From NCBI RefSeq assembly GCF_021976095.1, contig NW_025813487.1, positions 6,230,451 to 6,294,450 of the forward strand: a DNA stretch of 64,000 bases, written 5' to 3'. The DNA comes from Xenia sp. Carnegie-2017 (Eukaryota > Cnidaria > Anthozoa > Malacalcyonacea > Xeniidae). Position 1 is the stretch's first letter. Each line of letters opens with the position of its first letter. Below are positions 41,389 through 53,247 of the stretch, one piece after another. The notes below the pieces were generated by a model. The model did not search any database and was not told the origin of the DNA. It saw only the letters and a program-made list of their open reading frames with translations. The position numbers and the translations under genes were made by a program.

Positions 41389-44300
41389 TTATTCTACATC
41401 TATTTCATATCTATGGCAAATGTATTTTGTGTTACACCCAAATGGCTTTATCAAGTTAAATGGCAAATGTGAGGTTAACTCTTTAAAATATTTAATTTTA
41501 ATTTCCTTCTGTTTTGACTGAGCAACTTCATAAGCCTGATAATGTTCAGAAAACCTGACAGTCTGTTTTCTTGAAACAACAAACATGGCATTTGCAACAT
41601 TTTGGTTAATGATATAAATACCAATAACTTCCCAAAACTGGGGAAATTCAACATAATCATAACCAATGTGGACAGTAGCTCCTACTTTATATTTTGTTCC
41701 ATTGATAGTAATCCATTTGGTACTAAAATTATAATAGGAAAAATATTAATATTATTTAGTTCACAGCAATTAATTGTGTACATAAACTTTACTGAAAAGC
41801 AAGTAAATAAAGAGCAATTTCAAGCAATTTCATCATTCACAATGAAGATATTTCAGTCACTCGACTAATTACATCAATCTGACTTACCTATACAATGGTG
41901 TTTGTCTGTTCACTTCAGGAGATTCTGTTTGAATGAGCCCACTCTCTTCAACATCACCAACATATAATGTTTTACCTTCAAAAAGACGAACATAAGTTTC
42001 TCTAATTACTGTAGCTGTAGCTTACATAAAAATAAAACCAACTCAGGATAATGGATGCACCATTGAGCTATAACTATATATTGTATCTGAATGAAAGAAA
42101 TCATTAAGAAATGCACCTGGCCCAATTTCAGTGCCTTTGCAAATAAACGTGCTATTTCCACCTTCAGCAGACTGTAGGCGATAACAAACTCCTTCTTGGT
42201 GCCTCTTTGCCAACGAGTATGGTAGGTTTATAAAATTACCAATCACTATTGCCAACCTCTTAAAGTAATGGTGTTTTGCTTCAGCGCATGCACCAACTTC
42301 GCACAAGAGGCCCAAATCTGTTAATTGATACAGAATACAAGAAAGAATTGTAAATTAGTTTTGAAAACTGCAGGTTTTTGAAGCCACATGGTTTGTAATT
42401 GTAAATCAGAATTCTAAACTTACTGAAGTATTGCTCTTGGCATATGAACCATGTAGTGCATCTTTGGAATGATACTGCATTCTGGAAACAATTCTTTAAA
42501 ATTTTGTAATAACTTTTGAATGAGTATTTGAAGATATGAAACTTGCTCTCTGCTCACAATTGGAGTAAAACTTATACGAACAATTTGAAGTAAGGTACAG
42601 AGTAACCCCCAGTGCTGATCATCTACTTCTATAAGGTCACCAATAAGAAATGGCAAATGTAGGCCAAGACACCACATCTGATTTGCTAATAGGACGGAAA
42701 AGCGTCACAAATTATCTTCCTGAGGGAACGTGTGCTTATTACTTCATTTTAGGGATCCCTGACCTTAGAATACCTTATGGTATCAAATAGTTACATACTG
42801 TATATAGATCTATATAGAATTTAAGGATTTTAAAATAGTGGAAAGGACATTACTGTACCGTGCTGCTTTAAACTATTGTCTGATGAAAGAAGTCTTTGGG
42901 CTTGAATTGGAGCAGGTTTATTGGTATCATTATGATAACCAAAATCAAATGCCTGCATCCTTTTATTAAGGTCGTCTAGTTTGAAGTATCTCTTTTCAAA
43001 GATGAATTCTTTTAATAATTCTTTAACAATGTATTGTAGCACACCTTCCAGTATATCATGCATAGCATCTGGGGGGAGTCCTCCAATGACATGATAGTAC
43101 TTTGAGTTGTTAAGTAAAGAAAACTGATTCAGGCCATAAGTTTTTGAAATGCTCTCCTTGGTCCAGTTTTGACACTGCTCATTGTAACCTTGCACTGTTC
43201 AAAACAAAGTCATCCTCATGAAACTAAACAAATAAGTTAAATTAAGTCACCCTAAACACAAACAGTATCTAGCACTGAAACCATTTAAATTAATTAAACC
43301 AACACATTGTCTGAAGTAAAGCACTTTTATATGAACTAAGTACTTTTTATTTTTCAAAGTTTACATACTATGGAGAAAGCATAAACCATGCAATAGATGC
43401 AGTGGCAAGTGTCAATTAAGCATTACTGTAGCTACATTATATATACCATTTCAGTTATTTCTGTAGCATTTCCCATACAGACTCTGCATTTTCTGTAAGA
43501 CTGTGATCCTTGCTTAAACCCACCAAGATATTGTGAACCAAGATTATCTCCAGATATAAATGCAATTGTTCCTGCAAAGCATCTTCGCTGATTATTTATT
43601 ATAAACTCATAGCCACCAACCTAAAAAGTTAATTTATTCCTTAATTTATTAGAGTTCTTAAAAGAACAAAACATGAAAAACATGCATCAACACTAGTCCA
43701 ATACCTGTTCTAATTTTTGAAGGTCTCTAAGAAATGCTCTTAGCACAGGTTCCACACCATATATCTTGAGATGCTTACTAGACACTAGTCCAAGTAGTTG
43801 AATGGAATTGAGGTGAGACCGTGTTCGGCGTATATTGCCCAATGTATAATAAAAGCGGCTATATGAAATGCAAAAGGTAACCGGAAAATTTAATGAAATA
43901 GACATTTTAAACCTACAGTATGGGAATTACAGCACATTAAATTAAATTATGGTACTAACCTAATTTATGTTTGTTAGCTCTTGATCCTAATGGGTTACAA
44001 ACTTCTACTTCATCAAAATAAATAAGAAGTTGCAATGCCAAGGGATCTTTACTGAATAGTGGGTGCTCTTTAAAGCCTTCACCATCACAATAATCAGACA
44101 AAAAATCACTGTTGCAAAAATGAGGATTTTCCACCTACACAAAATTGGATCGGATACTGTCATGTGCAGAACAAAGCTAAGGCAATGGTAATATTAAAAT
44201 TTTCTATATTCAGCATTGTGTTCAATGGACAATTATATACATACATCACATGCACATGTAATCAACACAAACCTCGTTAAGAATTGACTCATCATTAAGA

Positions 44301-45106
44301 AGCTGTTGCAGACTTTCCAACAAGGGAATATAGTATGCATCATCTGTTTTTTCGACATCTCTCAATCTATTTCCTCTTCTTTTCTTTGTGTGGTATTTTC
44401 CAAGAACAATCTTTTGTGGTTCCTAAAAAGTGAAATATTGATTGTAAAATTTTGATTACTTTTTTTATAAATTTCTAAACCAATTTTACAACTTACCACA
44501 AGATTAAACTCCTTCTTGTAGTATTCATATTGGAGATACTCTTGGTCAATACCAGCAAAAGGATTTGAGATTGGGTTGTCTTCATCAAATAACTCATTCA
44601 CCTCTGGTAGGTTGTTTAAGTCAATCCCAGCGTTTTAAGGCAGCTAGTTATACCAGAATTTAAAAGGTTAATGCTTGTTTGAGTAACCTTCGTAGCATTC
44701 TCAACGAAGGAATCAACAACAGTTTGAGGTACACGTCCTCTGTCTTTGAAATTTAACAAACATAAAGCATTCGCTCTAGATAAATTGTCCTGGTCAGCCA
44801 TAATGTCAAACTCTTCTCCCTGTTCAGGGTCTGTATTATCAATCTCATGATTTTGATTAGCATCGTCGTTTCCCTATCAGTATTCAACTCTGCGCTGTTC
44901 CTCGTATTGCGCACGATGTTATGTTTTCGAATAAGGTGATTTCTCAATGATAAAAATTTCTTAAACGTCCTGGCACAACCATCGATGCCACAAACAACAT
45001 GAAAATTTGGTTCATCACGATGAACACGGCCAATATGTGTTATTAGTAATTGAAGAGAATCTGAAACGAATTCTAGGCAAATATTACATCGATATAGACG
45101 CTCCAT
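41389..45106 (-). pseudogene. C2H2 zinc-finger / MHDILEGV protein, candidate CACTA transposase (damaged)
   Basis: Multi-exon gene. Exon 1 (about 45,106-44,497) starts MERLYRCNICLEFVSD and holds two C2H2-type fingers (CNIC...H and CGIDGCARTF...H). Frame changes near 44,875 and 44,625 are needed to follow the protein through MADQDNLSRANALCLLNF and VNELFDEDNPISNP. Clean splice sites then join exons at about 44,422-44,273 (EPQKIVLGKYHTKKRRGNRL), 44,135-43,961, 43,858-43,688, 43,619-43,450, 43,195-42,855 (GGLPPDAMHDILEGVLQYIV), 42,677-42,430, 42,315-42,070, 42,015-41,890 and 41,720-41,389 (ends HRYEIDVE). The exons after the first are open and well formed. The MHDILEGV core and its position inside an inverted-repeat element point to a transposase; that function is inferred. 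An alternative is a transposon passenger protein. Confidence 0.6.
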
Positions 45107-45544
45107 GACATAATTCACTTCAAGAATACAATTCACTTCTGAAGAGAGTGCCGGCTCAACTCTGTTACCATATATGGTGTGAAATGTGATATTAGCGACT
45201 ATATGCAAAAACGCGGTAAAATGCTTATAGCCAACTGTCACTGCCACACTGTCTCATATTTCATTTCATGATTTTCATCGTGATTTCATCTGTTTGTGCA
45301 GCGTTGTCAAATTATATTTTATTGTGAACTAAACGTAAAAGTCAATATTACCAGGCTAACAGAGCCATTGGATTTAAGTTATTTGCTTTCGACGTTCTCC
45401 CTTCTTTTAAAAAGGTAAATACAAAGCTTTTTAGAATGTATTTTCTTATGAAATTTCTTGTGACACATACTTCTCCTCGTGCTTATATTTCATGTGGAAA
45501 TTTTTGTATTTGTGTTGTACAAATTTTTATACGTTTAAGGTCGG

Positions 45545-48400
45545 ATGGATTCCACGTTGCTTGATAATCTTAAGAAGGCAGGGGTAAAGGACAGTGTAAT
45601 TTCTATTCTTGAAGATGAAGAGGTATGTGTATAAAATTAAATTTAGCACGAGTGCATGAATTTTTGCGTGTTGACGTTGTGACTAGACGACTTTTTGTTG
45701 CTTTTGTTAACACTGCTTGGTAAATATGGACTCCATACCGAAAAAACAATACTTGAATTTAGTGGGGAAAATTATTGAGGGAAATAAAATGTAAAGATAA
45801 AAAATGACTAAGTAATCTAAGACGTCAAGCATTATGAGTGAAAGTTCAACTGCTGTGGCTCCAAACTACATTAGACTATAAGTAAAAATACCAAATCAAT
45901 ATTATTGCAGCATGCTAAGTTGATGTTCGAATAAATTACTTCATTTTTTTTACTCCGGTCCGCGGAATCCTGGCAAATGTTAAAGCCAATAAATTAAGCT
46001 GTTTTAGTAATTTAAAAAAGTTATTTGGAAAACGTTTTTAACAATGGCTTTGAATGATAGTTCTCACTCGGAAAGCGAGTTTTACTATGCCGACGAGCTT
46101 GGAAATATCGTGGAAAATGTTAGCGAAAATATAGCAGAAAACGTAAACATGGATGAAAGGGACGAAAGTTTTACGCATGAAATTCAAGATTACATTATGG
46201 CACAACGGCCATAACCGCTTGACAAGAAATAAATACGTTATTTACCGTTTATATTTCGGTCCGAATAGAAAAATAGTTCCTCTCGACATAAAACGGCCTT
46301 TGGCCTCTGGCCGTTTGGGACCTCTGGAAAACATTTTACATTTATTTCACGCGCGTTCTGATTGGTCAAAGCCCAATCCAAACATCAAATGGCTGTTCTT
46401 TTTTCGCTTGAAGCGAAAAAACAACTCGACCAGTATCCTCCTGTACGAACCTCTCGCTCAGTCATTAACATATATATATCTTTTTAATTTAATTTTGATT
46501 TTTTGTACTTGAATAGTTTGATTCAGCTGGTATTTTAAACAATACATCTGATGAGCTGTTGAAGGCATGTGGCATAAAAGGAGGGCAAGTTATACGAATC
46601 AAAATGCATTGGCAACGATTAACAACTTGGACAAGTTTCTACCATTAAGAAATGTTCCATCCACCATTGAACCATCCACCCAGAAGATCGCTTTATCCAC
46701 TAGTCATTCCTTTGCCATAAATGACAATGTCAGCAATTCTTCAGCGTCAATTGAAGAAGCTCATTTGTCAACAGGCACACCGTCACCTACAACATCCAGT
46801 ACACCTCGACATACCATAGCATCTGAAAAGAGTGATCAACCTTCACCAAGCTTTGTACTTGTGGAAGAAAGGAAACCGAACAAGAACTGGATAAAAGATT
46901 TTAAACTTCCTATTTCTGTATGTTAAATAATATACCTCATAATAGGTCACATTCTGATGTTAAAATTTATCTTTTGTATTTTACAGTTTTCTCCAAGAGT
47001 GAATGAAGCACTGCAAGCAGGAAAACTTAATGGAAACCTTAGGGATGAGTTTACTAGGGACATTTGTTCTTCTATTAAAGCTCATACAATGTTTCCATCC
47101 AGAGAAGAAAAACAAAGAGTGGCGTCCATGATTGTAGAAAAATATACTTTTCTTGTCGATTCACTTGGAGCTGGTACAGTAAGTCATATTCATATTATTT
47201 AATGCATATGATAATCTTTAGAAGAAATCCTATAGCTTTGCTCGCTATCTCTTATAATGTACAGCATGAACTTTCTTCGTTACAGGGGTCATGGTTGAAA
47301 GCAATCACTAATCGATTCAAAAAACATGCGTAGAAAGAAGACAAATTCAACAACAAGATCTGTTTGTGTGTCTCAAACTACACAAAAGCAGCCAGAAGCA
47401 CAAATGAAAAGACGTAAGCTGTATGATGTTTATGATATGGATAATGGTGAGACTGCAGAAACGTGCGAAGAACATAAAAAAAGCCATGGTAACCGAGATG
47501 ACGAAAACAAACAAAAGATATAGACTAATTAAAGAGCTCATGGAGTTGACCTACCCCTACCGGCGCCAACAATTTATAAATGAACCAAAAGTGTTGAATG
47601 AGCTACTGACTGAGTATCCAGCTCTTCAGCTTGTTTCAGAGGTAAGAATAAATATTTTTTGAGCAGAACTATTGCATAGAACTATCCTCAAAATCATGGG
47701 GCAGCTAATTTTACCAGTTGTAGTTGACATCTTTGCAGTAAACTTGCTTTTTGTAACTTGTATTTTGCAACTGGAATAGGTAAAAGCAGAATTTGGTCGA
47801 ATTTTGGCAGACCAAAATGCAGCCAGCAACATGGTTATCCATTACAATAATATGGTTCAAAATGTAATAAAATGGGCAGGCAATAGTGACAACAAACACA
47901 TAAAAATATTGATGTCAGACATGGAGGCCATGCTGTTGCAAAAACCTAATAAGGAAGCTGGTATGTGTATTCAATTAAGTCTGTCCATTTACAGAGTTCC
48001 AGCGGTGGATTTATGGGAGGGGTGCACAGGGTACTCACTTCTCTAAGCTCTCGTCAACAGCGTGGTGCATAGAGGGATAAAAAATGGCATTTTTCATGAC
48101 TTTTAAGTTTTAATTAACGCTGAACATTTACTATTATTATATATAAAATATTTAGCGAATTTATTTGTTTCTAACATTCGGATTTTAGTTGCTCACAAAA
48201 CCAAGCCCCCTAAAAACTCTATGCTCGATCCACCACTGTAGAGTTTCATCTTAAAGCATGAGCACTTAAATCTACAATGGCAAAATGCGTATACTGTAAA
48301 TATTAATCAGCTGGTTGTATATTTTGCAGATATAAGGAGTGCAGTTACAGCATTGATTATTCAGGTTGTGTTGAATGAAAATCCACGGCAAATTGCTTAG
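45545..48400 (+). pseudogene. SAM-domain-like (SAMD3-like) cargo protein of the CACTA-like element (damaged)
   Basis: Divergent to the zinc-finger gene, with about 440 bp between starts. Exons: 45,545-45,622 (MDSTLLDNLKKAGVKDSVIS), 46,517-46,917 (FDSAGILNNTSDELLKACGI then KGGQVIRI, a SAM-like helical end), 46,987-47,178, 47,286-47,641, 47,780-47,960 and 48,330-48,400, all with GT/AG borders. Frame changes occur in A-rich runs near 46,596, 47,320 and 47,510, so no full protein is encoded as written. The order (short SAM-like start, Ser/Thr-rich linker, conserved FSPRVNEALQAGKLNGNLRD block) resembles proteins annotated in fish and invertebrates as SAMD3-like. Role in the element is unknown; DNA or protein binding through SAM is inferred. 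Confidence 0.55.
46044..46214 (+). CDS. Small acidic frame inside an intron of the SAM-like gene
   Basis: 56 residues opening MALNDSSHSESEFYYADELG, strongly acidic and Asn-rich, with a stop soon after QDYIMAQRP. It has protein-like composition in contrast to the surrounding intron and may be the first exon of another transposon gene, a nested insertion, or an alternative first exon. A GC-rich palindrome (AAACGGCCTTTGGCCTCTGG then CCGTTT) follows at about 46,290. No family is recognised. Confidence 0.3.
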   Translation: MALNDSSHSESEFYYADELGNIVENVSENIAENVNMDERDESFTHEIQDYIMAQRP

Positions 48401-49109
48401 TTTTCAAGATCTGCTGCGTAAGTAATAGATATCGAAACTATATAAAAACTGCATGGATAAAATTTTATGTATGCTTTAATAAAAATACAATTATATTACT
48501 GTCATGACATGACAATATTGTGTCTCACTTTCAATGACCTAATAATTCTAATTGTGTTTATGTTTATGCTGTTGTTTAGGAAGATGACTCTTTTGATGAT
48601 GAAATAGCAAACACCACCTACCCACGACTAATTGGATCGGGAGAATTAGGGGGTCTGGACCCCTTCTAATTGCTACCGAAGGGCAAATTTTTTTAAATCT
48701 GTCAAAAAAAATATAGAAATTTCATTGTCTATAGTACTACTTCTAGGTACATTTTATGTACTTAATATGGAGTATACACCAAAGGCCTGTAACATTTGTG
48801 CCTTTTGGAAGTAGTTTTGATGGGTAAGCCCGCAAATGCAAAGAAAAGGGTTTCAGTTCAAAAATTTGTGAAAAGTTTGGGGCTTTAGAGATTATAATAT
48901 AGTAGTATTTCTAAGATGTTTTATATATTTAGTTATATATATATACATTTAACTTTACTTGTTTCATATATTGACTTGTTTATAGTATGTTTTATGTTTT
49001 GTATATATTTATATGTGTGAATACATGCATATAAATCATTTGATTTTTTTAAATATATTTAATGCTTAGCATTTTGTGTCGCGTGTTTAACTGGCCTTAC
49101 ATAAAACAA
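48401..49109. other. Internal element stretch without clear gene
   Basis: An acceptor-like TTGTTTAG at about 48,572-48,579 precedes EDDSFDDEIANTTYPRLIGS, which may be a further exon of the SAM-like gene, ending at 48,669. The rest is AT-rich with no supported feature. Confidence 0.35.
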
Positions 49110-49342
49110 TAAGAAAAGGGTTACAAAATAACACCGAATTTAAGTGTCATTTTGACACCGGACGTTATAAATTAGCACTTTAACAAGTGCTATAATAACA
49201 CCAAGAATAGGCGCTATTTTAGCCCCAAACTCGGTGTTAATTTAACACCAGTAAGAAAATAACACCCGAAATGGTGTTATTCTGTACCTTTTAATTTAAC
49301 ACGACTTTTTAGTGTTAAATTAACACCTTAAAATTTACAGTG
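49110..49342. repeat. Right subterminal repeats of the CACTA-like element
   Basis: Counterpart of the left zone: AATAACACCGAATTTAAGTG, GGTGTTAATTTAACACC, AACACCCGAAATGGTGTT and AGTGTTAAATTAACACC. Word content and palindromic pairing match the left end, and the element closes with TTTACAGTG. Confidence 0.65.
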
Positions 49343-50924
49343 TGGTAAAGCCTTTTTTTACTGTACTGACAGTCGTCGTCTTGACAACCGTTGTTGTGGA
49401 CAGATAGAGATGTGTTGCAAATCATTCCCTTGTATTTTCTGAAACGGTTGACTTTACTTCCCTTCGACTTGAAAGCCTTGTAGTATTGCGTTAAGCATTT
49501 ATTGGTGTTAATAATTATTAGAAAACATATAAAATAAAAACTAAAGCGTTGACTTCAAACCCTCGATAAAGAGTATCTCCTGCTGTTTGATTAGACACGA
49601 TTGCTAGAATCGAAGCATTTTAATCTAACATTTATACAAACGTGAATAGGATCTGCTATCTTTCTGTTAAAGTAAGTAAAGTTTAAGTTTATGTTTGAAT
49701 GGTATTTGACATATTTTGATGAAGACAGACGTCATTAAGCGTCGATTATTAGAAAGTAAATGAATACGTGTTCATCTAAATAAGTATAAATGCCGCATTT
49801 TTCAACAATCTTGAGTGTAAATGTGACAATGCTCAACACACAAAAACAAGTGGATACTGTATATTACGACGTCGTTATTCTTTATATAATTGTTCCAGTA
49901 ATACAACGGTTTCATGAGTAAGGTTTAAACACTGACAAACAACCGATACCTCACATACGCATAAAAAATGTTATAAAAAATGTTAGAAGCGGTTAAAAAC
50001 TTAGAAGGCTCAAAGTCCTTATCACTATTGTTCAGTCTTGCAAAAATGTTGTCACGTACCTTAGCTTTGAAATAAAAGACTTACTTTCGCTTTCCCATTT
50101 ACGGGACATAGACAGGTGATTTTTTCTGACAACTTTAGTCATCAAAGTTATATGAAGTTATTTTAATCTTTTACTTACGTGCGATAATCTATTGCTTAAG
50201 TGCGAATAGTGCCACAATTTCTAGAAAATGTAATGGTTCTTTCACCTATATTGTAACGAATGAGAAGTGCATCCATGGATATATAGTGCATAGAATTGCC
50301 TGATAGTGCTCAGCAAAGTCATTAATACTTAGTTTATAATATGGCACCTGCTATTTCTTTCTCTCGGAATATGCTTGCCAATAATAATTCGCCGTTTACT
50401 GCTTTAAAGACTCCGGAGGTTTACCTCCGGATTTAACTCTGGCCTAAATAACTGCAGCTCCGTCTTGAAAAACTCAAGCGAAAAAATTGCTTATATATAG
50501 ATGTCATTTAGGATGGAGGCATGACGAAGAAGTTACTGCCAAAGGTGTAACTGTCATTCGTTTTCTTTTGGTGGTACCAATATTAACTCGTCTTGTAAGA
50601 ACTAAATCAGCAACTTTGCTTCGAATAAAGTTAAGGTTTTACTTCGATGAGAAACTGCAGTTTGTCTCTAGAATCAATTTAAGTAAAAAAATGTCACTTT
50701 GCATAATCTAGTTTTATACAATAAGGCATCATGTCATCGGTCATAGATAAAACACTCTGTTTCTGTAAAAATATTTACTTTTCTAACATCAATAACTTCG
50801 TACGTTTGCCGTATTTTTGTTGGAGTTTGGACATTTACTTCCTTTAAACGTTTACGAAAATTTCACTGCCGAAGTCTTTGTTCTGACTACATGCAACTCA
50901 GGCTCCAAAAAAGCATCAAATCTT
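49343..50924. other. Stretch without recognised gene
   Basis: AT-rich. A 22-bp hairpin TCCGGAGGTTTACCTCCGGA lies at about 50,412, and one 74-codon frame (50,487-50,711) has no family resemblance. Promoter elements of the asparaginase-like gene may lie in the right part but none is recognisable. Confidence 0.4.
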
Positions 50925-51062
50925 TGGCTCTTGTTGCACAACGTCGCATTTTACATGAGCTAAATGTAATTAAAACAAAAGAAAATGAGATAAAATTCCT
51001 CATTATCTTTTGTTTTAAATACATTTGGCTCATGTTAAATGCGACGTTTAAAACAGTCCTAA
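50925..51062. mobile_element. MITE, family A, copy 2
   Basis: Arms ACGTCGCATTTTACATGAGC (50,941) and GCTCATGTTAAATGCGACGT (ending 51,047) flank AAAACAAAAGAAAATGAGAT and its complement. It is the same family as 17,835-17,976 (shared ACGTCGCATTTTACATG and the AAAGAAAATGA core). It is less decayed than that copy and sits about 370 bp upstream of the asparaginase-like start. Confidence 0.65.
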
Positions 51063-51430
51063 GTCCCAGTAAATGATCTAACGCTAATTGTCATCACTTC
51101 TTTGTCCTAGATACTTGCATGTTGCATTCAATTCTATTTTCCTTTCCATTTGTTTCGACGTTCCTTCGAAAATGCCAATATTCTTTCCAAAGTTAAATTA
51201 TGAATTTTTTGTATGACATTAATTAAATTTTTCAAGGAAACTTTAAATTTATTAAAGTAATTGCAACGTACAGCGCAGGAAGTCACACAAGCTGTTAGTG
51301 AAAGTTTGAGCTAAAGAAAAATATGTTGTTTTTGCCTGCAACTGAATAGTCTAAAGGATATTTTTCTCTTTAAGCTAGCTTGGAATAGTGTTTAAATTCT
51401 GGAGGATTTGCTCATATCGTATACAGAGTT

Positions 51431-53247
51431 ATGGCACAGTACATGGCAGGTAACTACATAGTAAAATAACGCAGAAATTATTCATAAATAATAAACATAT
51501 GATCCTTTATATTTAAAGACGACAATCACAGAGTTGGTATTATTATCACTGGAGGAGCCAAAAGCGAGCTTAAACATCGTCTTTTAAGTAAGGATGATTA
51601 TATCAACACAATAAAGGATGCAGCAAAGGCAGGTTATTGTGTGTTGAAGGTACGTGTATGAGACATAGTGTGAAGGATAAAAAAACTCTTCAAAAATTTC
51701 CATTGTTCTTAGCAGAAATATAAGTTAAGTGTATTGATTTACAACAAACTTTTCTGTTAACTCAGAATGGTGGCAATGCTGTTGAAGCTGTTGAAAAATC
51801 AGTTAGTATTATGGAGAATAGTGAGTTATTTGAGGCAGGTCGTGGATCTTTGAATGCAATAAGTACAATAAAGCCAGGTAATGTCTATAGCATTAGCCAT
51901 CAAACAAGAAAGTTTCTTAAGTTTTCCTATGTGTTGTAGGTACAGTAATCTCAGGCCGATATTTTATAAATCCAGTTTGCCTTTCAAGAAAAATTTTGGA
52001 AAAAACACCACACTGTGCCCTTAGTGGTGATGGTGCGTTGGATTTTGCAATAAGTATCAAATTTCCTTGTTGTGAACCGAATGAATTAATAACAGAAGAC
52101 AAAATGCGAAAGCATATTCCTCACGAGCGTTTTAATGACCGTGTGAACTTTTTCTATGAGGGAAAACATATTCCTGAGTGGGGCAGTGAAAATAAAGATG
52201 ATGCATGGGGCAAAGAAAATAGCGATAATGCGGATACTGCATGTGCTGTTGCAATTGATAAAAAAGGCAACTTGGCGTGTGCCACATCAACAAGTAATGA
52301 ATAACTAAGACAGGTTGCATTTTTTCATGTGTTCATAGGTGAAGAAAGATCAATATATTAATATGTAAATGACATTCTTTTAAATCTATTGTTTTTTATG
52401 AATTATAACATGTTTAAATGAGAAGGAGTCTCCTAACCAAATATCGATATAGGAGGTATCGCAGGGAAACGTAAAGGTCGTGTTAGTGGTGCCGCATTAG
52501 TTGGTTGTGGAGGATATGCAAATGATAAAGGAGCAGCTGCAACAACTGGTCATGGAGAGAAGTTGATAAAATTAACTCTAGCACGTCAAGTTGTCATTGA
52601 AATGGAAAATGGAAGAAATGCCCAGGTAGGGTGAAAAATCGATAATTTATTTCTACGTTCAGAAATTGTTGAGATTTACGGGTTAGCTTTGAAGAATTAC
52701 ATAGTAAATTCCAAAAGCTAATGATGTTGACAAAATTATGTGACTTACATTTGGAACTGTGCGAACTAGTTCTATTGCAATTTTATAATCTAAAATGTAA
52801 CTGTACATGTCCCGCAATTTTATTGTCACGCAATGTCACGTAATTTTATTGACTTTAATGTAACTGTACATGTCACACAATTTTATTGTCACGCAATGTC
52901 ATGCAATTTATTGACTTAAATGTAACTGTACATGTCACACAATTTTATTGTCACGCAATGTCACGTAATTTTATTGACTTAAATGTAACTGTACATATGT
53001 ATGACAGAATTTAAGAGAGATTGTATTTCTTTTACAAAAGGAAGCAACGGAAGAAGCTGTAAAATTACTTACAGAAAAACTGAAGGGACATGGAGGAGCT
53101 ATTGCGATTGACAAAAACGGAAATTTTGGAAAGGCATTTTCTACTCCCCTAATGGCTTGGGCTAGCGTCAAAGATGATCAGTTGAAGGATGGATTCGAGA
53201 AAGATGAAGAAGGAAATGCAAAATTACTGTATAACGAAAGATTTTGA
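51431..53247 (+). CDS. Isoaspartyl peptidase / L-asparaginase-like (Ntn hydrolase, plant-type family)
   Basis: Predicted to hydrolyse isoaspartyl dipeptides or asparagine. Six exons with GT/AG borders and consistent phase: 51,431-51,449, 51,519-51,649, 51,766-51,877, 51,940-52,293, 52,453-52,625 and 53,041-53,247, giving 331 residues, near the usual 300-330. Family marks: NGGNAVEAVEKSV, FEAGRGSL, ILEKTPHCALSGDGA, the autocleavage threonine in NADTACAVAIDKKGNLACAT, STRGIAGKRKGRVSGAALVG, ATTGHGE (second glycine motif) and the final GGAIAIDKNGNFGKAFST. Oddities: the family's DA.IMDG stretch between GRGS and the NP...KTPH block is absent with no room for another exon, and Gly-Thr-Val-Gly at the cleavage site reads Asp-Thr-Ala-Cys. 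The enzyme may be diverged or inactive. It is the source of the stray exons at 15,994 and 33,305. Confidence 0.8.
52794..52994. repeat. 62-63-bp tandem repeat in asparaginase intron 5
   Basis: Three full units starting AATGTAACTGTACATGTC at 52,794, 52,857 and 52,919, and a partial one at 52,982. Each unit itself contains repeats of TGTCACGCAA and AATTTTATTG words. It lies wholly inside the intron (52,626-53,040). Confidence 0.8.

Larger units (their letters stand above)
40591..49342. mobile_element. EnSpm/CACTA-like DNA transposon, 8.75 kb
   Basis: Starts CACTGTTATTTTTGAGGTGT and ends ACACCTTAAAATTTACAGTG: inverted ends of consensus CACTGTWAWTTTTRAGGTGT. TG flanks both ends (2-bp target duplication; a 3-bp one does not match). 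Subterminal zones are packed with GGTGTTAA/TTAACACC words in both orientations, a hallmark of CACTA elements. Inside are two divergent genes: a minus-strand C2H2/MHDILEGV protein (candidate transposase) and a plus-strand SAM-like protein. Both show frame changes, so this copy is probably no longer autonomous. The superfamily call rests on termini and subterminal repeats. Confidence 0.65.

Noticed and set aside
46153-46512. 119-codon plus-strand frame in the CACTA-like element
   Set aside because: Lies in an intron of the SAM-like gene, overlaps the small acidic frame in another phase, and has no conserved features.
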